Under the pieces are notes generated by a model that was not told where the DNA came from, did not search any database, and saw only the letters and a list, made by a program, of their open reading frames with translations. A stretch of DNA of 64,000 nt, from NCBI GenBank assembly GCA_947044405.1, contig CAMRHE010000650.1, positions 620,001 through 684,000 of the forward strand, given 5' to 3'. This DNA is from Leptodactylus fallax (taxonomy: Eukaryota; Chordata; Amphibia; Anura; Leptodactylidae). Made by a program: the position numbers and the translations under genes. Numbering within the stretch: the first letter of the stretch is position 1; every line of letters begins with the position of its first letter. This document shows positions 53,102 to 63,306 of the stretch, in pieces.

Positions 53102-54090
53102 TCAAAGTAGCCACTTTTTGCTTTGATTACTGCTTTGCATTCCCTTGATGAGCTTCAAGAGGTAGTCACCTGAAATGGTCTTCCAACAGTCTTGAAGGAG
53201 TTCCCAGAGATGCTTAGCACTTGTTGGCCCTTTTGCCTTCACTCTGCGGTCCAGTTCACCCCAAACCATCTTGATTGGGTTCAGGTCTAGTGACTGTGGA
53301 GGCCAGGTCATCTGGCGTAGCACCCCATCACTCTCCTTCTTGGTCAAATAGCCCTTACACAGTCTGGAGGTGTGTTTGGGATCATTGTCCTGTTGAAAAA
53401 TAAATGATGGTCCAACTAAACGCAAACCGGATGGCATAGCATGCCGCTGCAAGATACTGTGGTAACCATGCTGGTTCAGTATTCCTTCAATTTTGAATAA
53501 ATCCCCAACAGTGTCACCAGCAAAGCACCCCCACACCATCACACCTCCTCCATGCTTCACGGTGGGAACCAGGCATGTAGAGTCCATTCGTTCACCTTTT
53601 CTGCGTCGTACAAAGACACGGTGGTTGGAACCAAAGATCTCAAATTTGGACTCATCAGACCAAAGCACAGATTTCCACAGGTCTAATGTCCATTCTTTGT
53701 GTTCTTTAGCCCAAACAAGTCTCTTCTGCTTGTTGCCTGTCCTTAGCAGTGGTTTCCTAGCAGCTATTTTACCATGAAGGCCTGCTGCACACAGTCTCCT
53801 CTTAACAGTTGTTGTAGAGATGTGTCTGCTGCTAGAACTCTGTGTGGCATTGACCTGGTCTCTAATCTGAGCTGCTGTTAATCTGCGATTTCTGAGGCTG
53901 GTGACTCGGATGAACTTATCCTCTGCAGCAGAGGTGACTCTTGGTCTTCCTTTCCTGGGGCGGTCCTCATGTGACCCAGTTTCTTTGTAGCGCTTGATGG
54001 TTTTGGCCACTGCACTTGTGGACACTTTCAAAGTTTTCCCAATTTTTTGGACTGACTGACCTTCATTTCTAAAAGTAATGATGGCCAAAT
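53102..54090 (-). pseudogene. Family C Tc1 transposase, left arm copy plus N-terminus
   Basis: A minus-strand open frame. The genuine part starts about 54085 (IITFRNEGQSVQKIGKTLKV) and continues KTIKRYKETGSHEDRPRKG, LRNRRLTAAQIRDQVNAT, VLWSDESKFEIFG (first Asp), FIFQQDNDPKHTS (second Asp) and SLDLNPIKMVWGELD to KKWLL. The residue at the catalytic Glu position (NPIE) is Lys. The first ~20 residues of a normal transposase are missing because the right arm is fused there. Upstream frame sequence to 54244 is antisense of the right arm, not protein. Confidence 0.88.
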
Positions 54091-54635
54091 TTGAGATCTT
54101 TGGTTCCAACCACCGTGTCTTTGTGTGACACAGAAAAGGTGAACGAATGGACTCTACATGCCTGGTTCCCACCGTGAAGCATGGAGGAGGAGGTGTGATG
54201 GTGTGGGGGTGCTTTGCTGGTGACACTGTTGGGGATTTATTCAAAATTGAAGGAATACTGAACCAGCATGGTTACCACAGCATCTTGCATCGGCATGCTA
54301 TTCCATCCGGTTTGCGTTTAGTTGGACCATCATTTATTTTTCAACAGGACAATGATCCCAAACACACCTCCAGACTGTGTAAGGGCTATTTGACCAAGAA
54401 GGAGAGTGATGGGGTGCTACGCCAGATGACCTGGCCTCCACAGTCACTAGACCTGAACCCAATCAAGATGGTTTGGGGTGAACTGGACCGCAGAGTGAAG
54501 GCAAAAGGGCCAACAAGTGCTAAGCATCTCTGGGAACTCCTTCAAGACTGTTGGAAGACCATTTCAGGTGACTACCTCTTGAAGCTCATCAAGGGAATGC
54601 AAAGCAGTAATCAAAGCAAAAAGTGGCTACTTTGA
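54087..54635 (+). pseudogene. Family C Tc1 transposase C-terminal copy, right arm
   Basis: A plus-strand open frame from about KFEIFGSNHRVFV through [22 protein letters not shown] and NPIKMVWGELD to KKWLL at 54635. It is the mirror copy of the left arm and carries the same Lys in place of the catalytic Glu. It lacks the DNA-binding domain and first Asp motif. A small shift near 54128 separates the fusion point from the Met at 54147. Confidence 0.88.
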
Positions 54636-54816
54636 AGAACCTAGAATATAAGACATATTTTCAGTTGTTTCACACTTTTTTGTTAAGTATATAATTCCAC
54701 ATGTGTTAATTCATAGTTTTGATGCCTTCAGTGTGAATCTACAATTTTTATAGTCATGAAAATACAGAAAACTCTTGGAATGAGAAGGTGTGTCCAAACT
54801 TTTGGTCTGTACTGTA

Positions 54817-55429
54817 TGTGAGCTGTGTGTGTGTGCCATGTTTGTTATGCATATTCCATATTCTTGCTGTGCATCTGTTTTAACTCTTGTAACTTTGAAT
54901 GGTTGTTATCTCATATTCTACCCAACTGTTTTACCGTCTATTCAACCCTATTCTTGCATTTCATCAAGCCTTATTTTTAAATTAAGGTTCGTGTCAGTCT
55001 GTAGTTTTCCCAATTCCATGTGTCCCTATCTGTACTAGTGTCTTTTGATCCTAAATTTATGGTACTTTCTGGCCAGTGTTTATTTGTATCTACATAGCTC
55101 TGTCTCCTCCTGTGTCATAGTTTGTGGATGAATTAATAACCCAAATTAGGCCTAGTTATGAAGCTCAGCTTCCCTATAAATTTAGACACAGCTTATGGGG
55201 GAAGCATTTTCAAAGCAGGGAGGCATTTTTTATGCAGAAGCATTCATCATACAAAGTGCATCATCAGAAAAAGTGCACTTAAACATGGCATTTAGACAGG
55301 GCACGAGACAGGTAAGCAATGCAAGTACTTCAAGTTAACTTACACCCAAAGATCTACATTAACACTTGCTATCTTAGCAATTGCTCTAATGTAAAACTAC
55401 CTGCCATCTATACCACCAGTGCACACTAT
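54817..55429. other. Unannotated sequence
   Basis: No gene, inverted repeat or transposon protein recognised. The open frame 54790-55038 begins inside the Tc1 end and has no known motif. Confidence 0.4.
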
Positions 55430-55500
55430 CGACATTAGTCCCTCTCTTCTTCTCTTTCCCATGTACAGTTCTCACACACTTTTTACTCACTTGAACAACC

Positions 55501-55540
55501 CTGATGAAAGAAATAGAGGATCCTCTATTTCTTTCATCAG
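55501..55540. repeat. Perfect 40-bp palindrome
   Basis: CTGATGAAAGAAATAGAGGA joined directly to its exact reverse complement, axis between 55520 and 55521. It lies at the 5' edge of LINE family M, just upstream of the first coding motif. Confidence 0.97.
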
Positions 55541-55584
55541 TGAAATTAAAAAGAGCCCACGTAAATCACTAAACTACCTCTATT

Positions 55585-57530
55585 TTGCTCCTACAAGTGG
55601 CTGGGGACATCTCTCCAAACCCTGGCCCATCTGCTTTCACTAACTTTACCTCTCCCAGCAGACATAAAAGTCTCACTGTGAATATTAATGAGGTTAGTAT
55701 CACCTCTTCTTATTCTCCTCCTGTTCTTTTTAACTGTTCTCTCTGGAGCGCCCGCTCAGTATGTAACAAATTAGTATATATTAATGACTTATTCAATGCT
55801 AAATCTCTTAAACTGCTGGCCTTCACTAAAACCTCGATCGAGCAGTCTGATACTGCCTCCCCTGCTTTTCTGTATCATGGTGGTCTACATTTCTTCCATT
55901 CTTCTAGGCCTGACAACAGGCAGGGTGGAGGGGTAGGCATACTTCTATCGCCGTAGTGCACTTTTCAGGTCATTCCCCCAGTACTCTCACTCACCTTCCC
56001 TTTCCTTCCACACTATCCATCTTTTTTGCTCACTCTCCTTTCGCGTATCCATGATCTACCGTCCACCTAGCTCACCCTACCAATTTATGGACCACTTTGC
56101 TTCTTAGCTTCCCCTCTTTCTATCCTTTGAAATTCCAACCCTCATCATGGGGGACTTTAATATCCCAATTAACACCCAGCTGCCTCACAGTTTCTCTCAC
56201 CACTTATTTTGGTCTTTCACAACTTTCCTCTTCTCCCACACACAAAGACAGCAACACAATTTGCAGTTGCAGTTTCTAAATTTACTAACTATTCTTTCCT
56301 GTCTCTCACCATCAGTAATTTCTCTTCTTCACAGAACACACCATTCTACATATAGAAATTTACATGTCATTAATGACCAGCATCTCTCAAACACTTTACA
56401 GTCTTCACTATCCCCTATCTCTTCATTCTCCTGTCCCAATATGGCCACCAGTCACTATAATGAAACCCTTAAAAGTGCACTGGATGATGCAGCTCCCCCC
56501 TCCACTCAAAAATTTAGACACTGCCACAGGGTGGCAGCAACCCTGGCACACCACATGCGCGTTTTCGTGCTCTAGGTGTGCTAAGCGTCTCTGGAGAAAA
56601 TCACATACACATGCAGACTTTCTACACTTCAAGTTTATTGAAGCTCTGCCCTTCACCTTGTCAAATAAGCCTATTTCACCGCCCTCATCTCTTCATGCTC
56701 CAATAACCCTAAAAGGCTCTTTGAAACTTTTCCCTCCTTACTTGCTCCCAAGGTGCAGGCACCATTTACAGACCTGTGTGCTGAGGACCTTGCCACTTAT
56801 TACCATGACAAAATTGATAATATCAGTCGTAAATAATTGACCAAGCTCCAGGCAGCATTGATCATCTCACCTTTCACACTTCATCCTGTTCACTCTCATT
56901 TTTTGTTCCAGTTACAGAAGTCTTCCAGCTCCTCTTTTATTCTCACCATACTACCTGAACCTTTATCCTCGCACCTTCTTCAGTCTTTGTCGCTGGCTAT
57001 TACTAAAATATTTAACTTCTCTATTTCTTCTGGAATTTTTCCCTCCTTTTCAAACATGCTTTCATAACCCCACTACTGGGGTTGACCCTTCCTGTTCTGC
57101 TAACTACAGACCCGTCTCTAACCTCTTCTTCATCTCCACAATCTTGGAACGCTTAGCCTATTCTCATTTGGTCCAGTATCTTTCTGCTAACTCTTCTTGT
57201 CCCCTTACAATCTGGCTTCTGCACGCTACTGAAACGGCTCTTACAAAAGTCTCCAATGATTTCCTGACAGCTAAATATAATGCTGACTATTCTCTTATTC
57301 TTCTGGATCTCTCAGCAGCATTTGACATTGTTGAACACCAACTCCTCCTCAGTATGCTCCGCTCTGTCAGCCTCACAGCAACTGTGAGGCATATATCTTT
57401 TAAGACGCACTTTCAGTGTATCATTTGCAGGTTCTGTCTCTTCCCCTCTTCCCCTTGCTGTTGGGGTTCCTCAGGGCTCAGTCATAGGCCCCCTTCTCTT
57501 CTCTCTCTTATACTATACAGTATACCTCTC
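55585..57530 (+). pseudogene. LINE family M ORF2-type protein, broken
   Basis: Pieces in three frames: 55585-55956 (2A-like GDISPNPGP, then APE-type endonuclease start to GGGVGILLSP), 56040-56280 (YRPPSS and GDFNIP), 56290-57070 (linker, PLSLHSPVP ...), 57144-57530 ([35 protein letters not shown]). The YxDD segment is lost to the MITE insertion. Enzyme role as in other LINEs: nick target DNA and reverse-transcribe the element RNA. Many stops and shifts; long dead. Confidence 0.75.
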
Positions 57531-57540
57531 ATTTTCAGAT

Positions 57541-58095
57541 TATGCCCGTTTTTGTGTTTATTGCAAATTATGCTCAGAGTACACAGGGGGCGTTCCCCCT
57601 GTGCTCCAAGCACAGTCTCGTCATCCCCCACAGTGCCGTCTCTGTCTCTTCTTCATGACGCCCCCGGCTTCTTTTTCCTGCCTCTTCGCTGCGTCAGCAG
57701 CCGACCATCTTCTCTTCGGGATCGAAATCCCGCGCATGTGCAGACGGCTCTGCCACTTCGGGTTCGGGCAGAGCCTACTGCGCATGCTCCAGCCGCCATC
57801 TTTATTCAATTACTACATGAGCGTACTGCGAAGAGGCAGCAAAAAGAAGCAGGGGGCGTCATGTAGAAGAAACAGAGGCGGCTCTGCGGGGGATGATGAG
57901 GCTGTGCTTGGAGCACAGGGGGAACGCCTCCTGTGCTCTCTTAGCATAATTTGCATAAACACAAAAACAGGCATAATTTGAAAACGGTGGCGAGGACCTG
58001 GAAAGTAAAGGTATGAGATGAATAGCCTTTATAAAAGGCTATTCCTTCGTGGTATCAGTTCAAAATCGATTTATTCAATGATAGACTCCCTTTAA
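57541..58095. mobile_element. MITE with ~140-bp inverted arms inside the LINE
   Basis: Left arm TTATGCCCGTTTTTGTGTTT ... TGTGCTCCAAGCACAG (57541-57680) is complementary to the right arm about 57830-57985 (CTGTGCTTGGAGCACAGG ... AAACACAAAAACAGGCATAA). The right side adds about 100 bp ending GATAGACTCCCTTTAA. Interrupts the LINE RT domain. The plus-strand open frames across it (57144-57981) are partly read-through and not genes. Confidence 0.75.
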
Positions 58096-58160
58096 ACCTA
58101 CAATTTGTAAAGTGCTGCAGAATATGTAATGTATTATTATTATTATTATTATTATTATAG

Positions 58161-58619
58161 CGATCTCAATCAGTCCCATAGAACTGAATGGAACAGTGGT
58201 CATGCCACCATCATTCCATTAACTTGGGGCACTTGAGATCTCTGTTCTCATGATTAGACCTCCATCCAGTATACAGGAAATAACTGTTGATAGTGGTAAA
58301 GCCACATTAAGTACCAGTATATCATATTCTGAGAATAAACTCAATATTTTAAACCACATCTGTGCTTCCTGTATAAGGATTTTTTTTATGAATTTCAGTT
58401 TTTGCTGCATTATGTATCATTGTGGGACTTTATTACCACAGTAATAAACATATACAGACTTCCTGTAAAAATCCTACCAGATGTATTAAAATGATTAGTC
58501 ACTTTCCTGACATGTCTATTTCAATAAATACTTGCATAACAATTCTTGAATATCTTTTCTTAGACCTCTGCCTTATGCTTTTCCTGTGATATTCTTCCTA
58601 TAAGTTTCCAAATAAATTG
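58161..58619. other. Spacer between two LINE copies
   Basis: No gene recognised. Confidence 0.4.
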
Positions 58620-60560
58620 TGAACTCTCATTATTTGACCCAGTAACAGAAGAAGTCTCCCAGCTCCTTTCTTCGTCTCGCCCCCATACTTGCACAAGTGA
58701 TCCTATCCCGTCACACCTCCTCCGGTCTCTGTCCCCAACTGTTACAACTCACCTTACTAAAATTTTTAACCTCTCTCTTTCTTCTGGAATCTTTCCCTCC
58801 TCCTTCAAACATGCTGTCATAACCCCACTACTGAAAAAACCCTCCATGCTGTGCTGCTAACTACCGACTTGTCTCTAACCTCCCCTTCATCTCTAAACTC
58901 CTGGAACGCTTGGTGTACTCCCGCCTAATCCGCTAGCTCTCTTCTGGATCCTTTACAATCAGGTTTTCATGCACTACACTCTACAGAAACGGCCCTCATA
59001 AAGATCTCCAATGATCTTCTGATGGCTAAATCTAAAGGAAACTATTCACTACTGATTCTTCTGGATCTTTCAGCAGCATTTGACACTGTAGACCACAAAC
59101 TCCTCCTTAGTATGCTCCACTCTATTGGCCTCAGGGATAACACTCTCTCTTGATTTTCTTCCTATCTCTCTGACCACTTATTTAGTGTATCATTCGCTGG
59201 TGCTATTTCTTCTCCTCTGCCCCTTGCAGTTGGGGTTCCTCAAGAATCGGTCCTAGGTCCCCTCCTCTTCTCTCTGTACACAGCTCCAGTTGGACAAACC
59301 ATTCGAAAATTTAGCTTTCAATACCATCTTTAAGCAGATGACACCCAACTATATACCTCATCCCGTGAATCACCCCTGCACTACTACAGAACACCAATGA
59401 CTGTCTCTCTGCTGTCTCTAACATCATGTCTTCTCTTTATCTGAAATTGAATCTTTTAAAAACTGAACTTCTTGTGTTCCCTCCATCTACTAACCGACCT
59501 AACCCTGATATCTCCATTTCTGTCTGTGGCCTTACTATTACACTGAGGCGGCATGCCCGCTGTCTGGTGGTTGTATTTGACTCAGACCTCACCTTTACCC
59601 CACATATTCAGACACTTGCACGCTCTTGCCACCTGCACCTTAAAAACATCTCTAGAATTCACCCTTATCTCACAGTGGAAACATTAAAAACCCTCATTGT
59701 TGCTCTGATTCTCTCTCGTCTTCACTATTGCAATTGGACTTCCTCTTACTAAACTCTCCCCACTACAATCTGTCCTGAATGCAGCCGTCAGACTCATCTT
59801 TCCGTCAAACCGGTACACAGATGCATCTACCTTGTGTCAGTCGATGTATTGGTTGCCCATCCATCACAGAATACAATATAAAATTATCACACTGACCCAC
59901 AAATCCATCCATCCCCCCTATATCTCCTCTCTCGTCACTGTCTACCACCCTAATCGTCCTCTCCGGTCTGTTAATGACCTTAGACTTGTATCCTCTGTTA
60001 TCCAAACATCCCACTCACGTCTCCAAGACTTTTCTCAAGCTGCATCGGTGCCCTGGAATGCTTTACACCGGACAATCCGATTAATCCACAACTACAGCAG
60101 CTTCAAAACTGCCCTAAAATCACATCTGTATGATCAGGCTTATCACGTGACTTGATCTCCGTGTAGTGTGCGGAGGTGGAGAACAATAACACCTTTTATC
60201 CTTCCTCCTCTGTTCCTCAGATCCTGGCCCCTCCATCTAGATGTTACACTGCACTCCTTGCAGTATCTGTTTATTCACAGATACCAGCTGGTGACGGGTT
60301 CATACAGCTTCAGTTACACAACCTTTTCTATTAAATGATGGCTGGACCATTGTAGCAAACAAGCCCTCTGACCTCTTGTGTCCCACTATCTCCTCATAGA
60401 ATATAAGCTCTTGTGAGCAGAGCCCTCACTCCTATTGTTTGATATGTTTATTTCTTTGTCACATTGTAATGTCTTATGTGTCCTCTGATTTGTAAAGTGC
60501 TACGGAATAAGTTGGCGCTATATAAATAAAGTTTTTTTTATTATTATTATTTATTATTAT
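58620..60560 (+). pseudogene. LINE family M, 5'-truncated copy
   Basis: Piecewise reading: EEVSQLLSSSRPHTCTSDPI, KIFNLSLSSGIFPSSFKHA (58640-58820), then frame-shifted equivalents of [17 protein letters not shown] and [19 protein letters not shown] (58985-59120), VGVPQ (59230), KLNLLKTELLVFPPSTNRPN (59440-59500), TPHIQTLARSCHLHLKNIS (59600-59655), SMYWLPIHHRIQYKI and RLQDFSQAASVPWNAL (59832-60060). The 3' end CTACGGAATAAGTTGGCGC and (ATT)n at 60530-60560 complete it. Degraded by many stops. Confidence 0.82.
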
Positions 60561-61076
60561 TAACTTACATTATTAACTTAACACCATCACCCCCAGTTGG
60601 AGTTAAGCTCCAGTTAAGAGCTTCATCCCCTTAGAAGCTGTGGTCAAACATGACAGTAGCATCTAAGGGATTTTAGCACTTTACTCCCTTAGTTTCAATG
60701 GAAGTTTTTCTCTTATCTTTTTTCACTTTTTTTTCAATAGTATATTTATTTTCCTGCATAATATCTCTATATGCCAGGACATTGTAGGCTTAAACATACA
60801 TATTTTAAGCATATAATGTACTGGTATCTAAAAATATTTCTAAATACCAATACATTAAGAAAAGTAATGTATTGGGGGGGAAAGTAATTACTATTGATTG
60901 AACTTATGGCTTAGCCAGCAGGGTGACCATTTTGTATGCAGCAGGCCCTGGGTTCAAGCTCCTAATGGAAAAAATTAAATAAAGATTTAAATAGATGGAG
61001 ATCTACTCAGTAACTTACTGAAAGTGTTAGTAACTTTTTTAAAATAATATATATGCATTAGAAATTACTAAAACTT
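60561..61076. repeat. Intergenic sequence with hairpin module 3
   Basis: 60625-60671 (ATCCCCTTAGAAGCTGTGG ... CAGTAGCATCTAAGGGAT) is a hairpin with the same core order as 15935-15974 and 16081-16128. Otherwise no features. Confidence 0.6.
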
Positions 61077-61200
61077 TAATTAGAGATGGGCAAACCTCTC
61101 AAGATTTGCTTTGTTTTATTTTGGGTTTGAGTGGTTCAAGACCAAGATTTGTTTGGAGTTGAACAAATTTGGTACAAACCACAGATTAAATTGGCTTAAA
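61077..61200 (+). repeat. Dispersed repeat similar to window start
   Basis: Opens TTAGAGATGGGCAAAC and has TTTGGGTTTGAGTGG and GAACAAATTTGG words. The opening matches the minus-strand start of the repeat at 1-124. Confidence 0.5.
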
Positions 61201-61499
61201 CATAGTGTATAACATTGTCAGGGCTCCTGGGAATCTATCTATCCAATTTCTTGCTCTCTAAAGGCAAATACAGCCAAAGTTATGTCAAAGTAAAAGTGAC
61301 ATGGATGTCTACGGAAAAACAAATAGTAAGTGAATACAAACTCGAAGTTTAACCATACACTGTACTGCCACTCACTTATACGCATTTTAACATTTAAAAT
61401 GCTCATAAAATTACCCTTTTTTGGGGGAAAGATGCTTGTGTTTTTTAGACACACGTTAAAATTATATTGCAAAAAGTAATGGTTTTATAGAAAAATTTG

Positions 61500-62290
61500 A
61501 CAATTTGGATGACTTGTAATTGCTATAGGCTTGTTGTTGGGAGATAAATTTGTGGCTGTGTGCCTAGTTGAAAGTGATGTAGAATTGGCTTTTCAAAATA
61601 AAGCCACCATAAATTATTCCTTTATAGTAACAGAACATTGTGTTGGTATTGGAAGAAGCAATGGTGGGTTTTGTTTTATTTTCTTGCTATTATGCCAGAG
61701 TGACAGTGGCAAAAGGCACTGGCAACTATAGAATTTGAAGAAAAATTTGTAGCACACTGTCAGCCACACTGATAAAGAATTGACTTAATAAAAAAAACTA
61801 CCAAATATTGTCCCTTTATAGGAGCAGATGCAGAACCAATGAGTGACATTTACAGAACTTGAAGAAAACTTTGTGACACACTATCAGCATGCCTGGCTGC
61901 CAGCTGAAAAAGCTAAAATATCTTTTGAAATGGAAAGAATTCTATAACCGTTGGGAGGCAGAAAAGAACCTGGATTAACCTGCTAGTTATCCCTGTATGG
62001 GAGAATATGCCACATCAACATCATGTAGTCAGTTTACAGAATTTAAAAAAAAAAAAAATTGGGGCACACCATTAGTGTGCCTGACATGTGAAAAGTAATG
62101 AAGAATTGAGTGTAGAAAAAGCTACCAAAAATTATCCCTTTATGGGTGCACATTTTAAGAAAAATTTGTGGCACACAGTTAGTGTGCCTAACCTGCCAGC
62201 TGATAAAGCTAGACTATTTTCCAAAAGTGATCATGAGATAGAAGTTGTTCTTCATCTCACAGTTAATTACTCTACATGTCTGAAGTGATT
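61500..62290 (+). repeat. Degenerate long-period tandem repeat
   Basis: At least five related segments contain AAATTTGTGGC or a variant (61547, 61744, 61862, 62060, 62164), often followed by ACACANTNAGTGTGCC and, further on, ATTATCCCTTTATRGG (61610, 61808, 61990, 62133). Spacing is roughly 100-200 bp and irregular through indels. Non-coding. Confidence 0.7.
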
Positions 62291-63306
62291 TGCTGCATGC
62301 AGTAATCATTCATCATATACTGTTGTTCAAACTGACACTACAGCATGTGCCACAGTGCCACTTAATGTGCGCTTCACCTAACAGCCACGGGATGAGAAAG
62401 GGGAAGTGTAAGTAATGACTTGCCCTGGTGAAGTTGGGGACAGGAAATGATGACTGATGTTGGCATGGGAAGAGGTGAAGCAGATAGAGAAGATAATGAT
62501 AATGACTGTGACCATGTGCTTGGTATGGATGTGGCCTGCCTACAAAGAAAATCATGGGGAAATGGAATAGAACAGTCTTGCTCACTTGGTGCCACTGCCA
62601 ATTCCATTTTGACAAATAAGCCGGTGACGCCATTTCATGTGATTACGGAGAGACCTAGTTCCTACACATGTGCCTGCATGCTCATGACTAATTATCTGTT
62701 AGTAGATCTTGCACCTTGCTGTCAATTTGTCATAATTCCCATACGGTAGATGACCACGTAGCTGCCGCTGACACAACACATGCTAGTGCCACCAGCACCT
62801 GAGCTTGCCTTAGATCTACCCCAGGCAGGTCTTTTGGATGTTGGAGCTGCACATTAGGTGGAAATCTTACTATTGCAGCTGCCAACACCCTCTTCCTCTG
62901 ATTTCCTCTGACCTGGTTGCCAGGTCTTATCTGTTATAGAATCATAATCAGGTTCAGTAATGTCATCATCTTTCCCACTTTTTTGTGACTCATGAAGGCA
63001 ATGGGATTCATCTAAGCCCTCACAATCCCTAACAGATTTCCCCTTAGTGACCCTACCAGCACAACTACGAGTAGCAGACCCCCTGCCCTGACACTACTAC
63101 CTCCGCCACATGCTTTTAAAAACATCTTTATTCTCAGGAAGTTCAACAACATTTTGACTACTGGCAATGCTACCAAAACCAAAAGTAGTATTGCTGTTGC
63201 CACCCACATTCTTATTGTTAGCACATTTACGTATGGTGGAGGACGCGGGCAGTGCTGCCATTGTTAGTGGCAACCACGTGCTAGTTTAAAAAGTACCAAG
63301 CCGTGA
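62291..63306. other. Unclassified sequence upstream of the Gypsy-like gag
   Basis: Short open frames on both strands have no recognised domain. The region may hold the 5' LTR or leader of the element at 63307, but I could not find an LTR start or primer-binding site. Confidence 0.35.

Larger units (their letters stand above)
52921..54816. mobile_element. Palindromic Tc1-like element (family C), inverted duplication
   Basis: Ends TACAGTACAGACCAAAAGTT and its complement, with TA at both sides. The left arm (52921 to about 53655) and right arm (about 54088-54816) are nearly identical inverted copies of ~730 bp, each holding the same inverted terminus plus most of the catalytic domain. The centre (about 53656-54087) holds the single N-terminal part of the transposase. 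Structurally an inside-out dimer fused at the transposase N-terminus. Arms differ at only a few positions (for example about 53450 and 54287). Confidence 0.9.
55430..58160 (+). mobile_element. L2/CR1-group LINE (family M), degraded, interrupted by a MITE
   Basis: Order of motifs: GDISPNPGP (55603-55629), endonuclease pieces WSARSVCNKLVYINDLF and MGDFNIPINTQLP (about 56150), RT pieces [19 protein letters not shown] (about 57300-57355) and [15 protein letters not shown] (near 57465-57510), then a MITE (57541-58095), then the 3' end ATTTGTAAAGTGCTGCAGAATA with (ATT)n at 58135-58158. Same family as 58620-60560. Numerous frameshifts. Confidence 0.82.

Noticed and set aside
53493..53777. Plus-strand 94-residue frame in the palindromic Tc1
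   Set aside because: It is the antisense shadow of the transposase catalytic domain, identical in kind to the first 50 residues of the minus frame at 54244.
57144..57866. 240-residue open frame with Pro/Arg-rich tail
   Set aside because: The first part is LINE RT and the tail is read-through into an inserted MITE; not a fusion gene.
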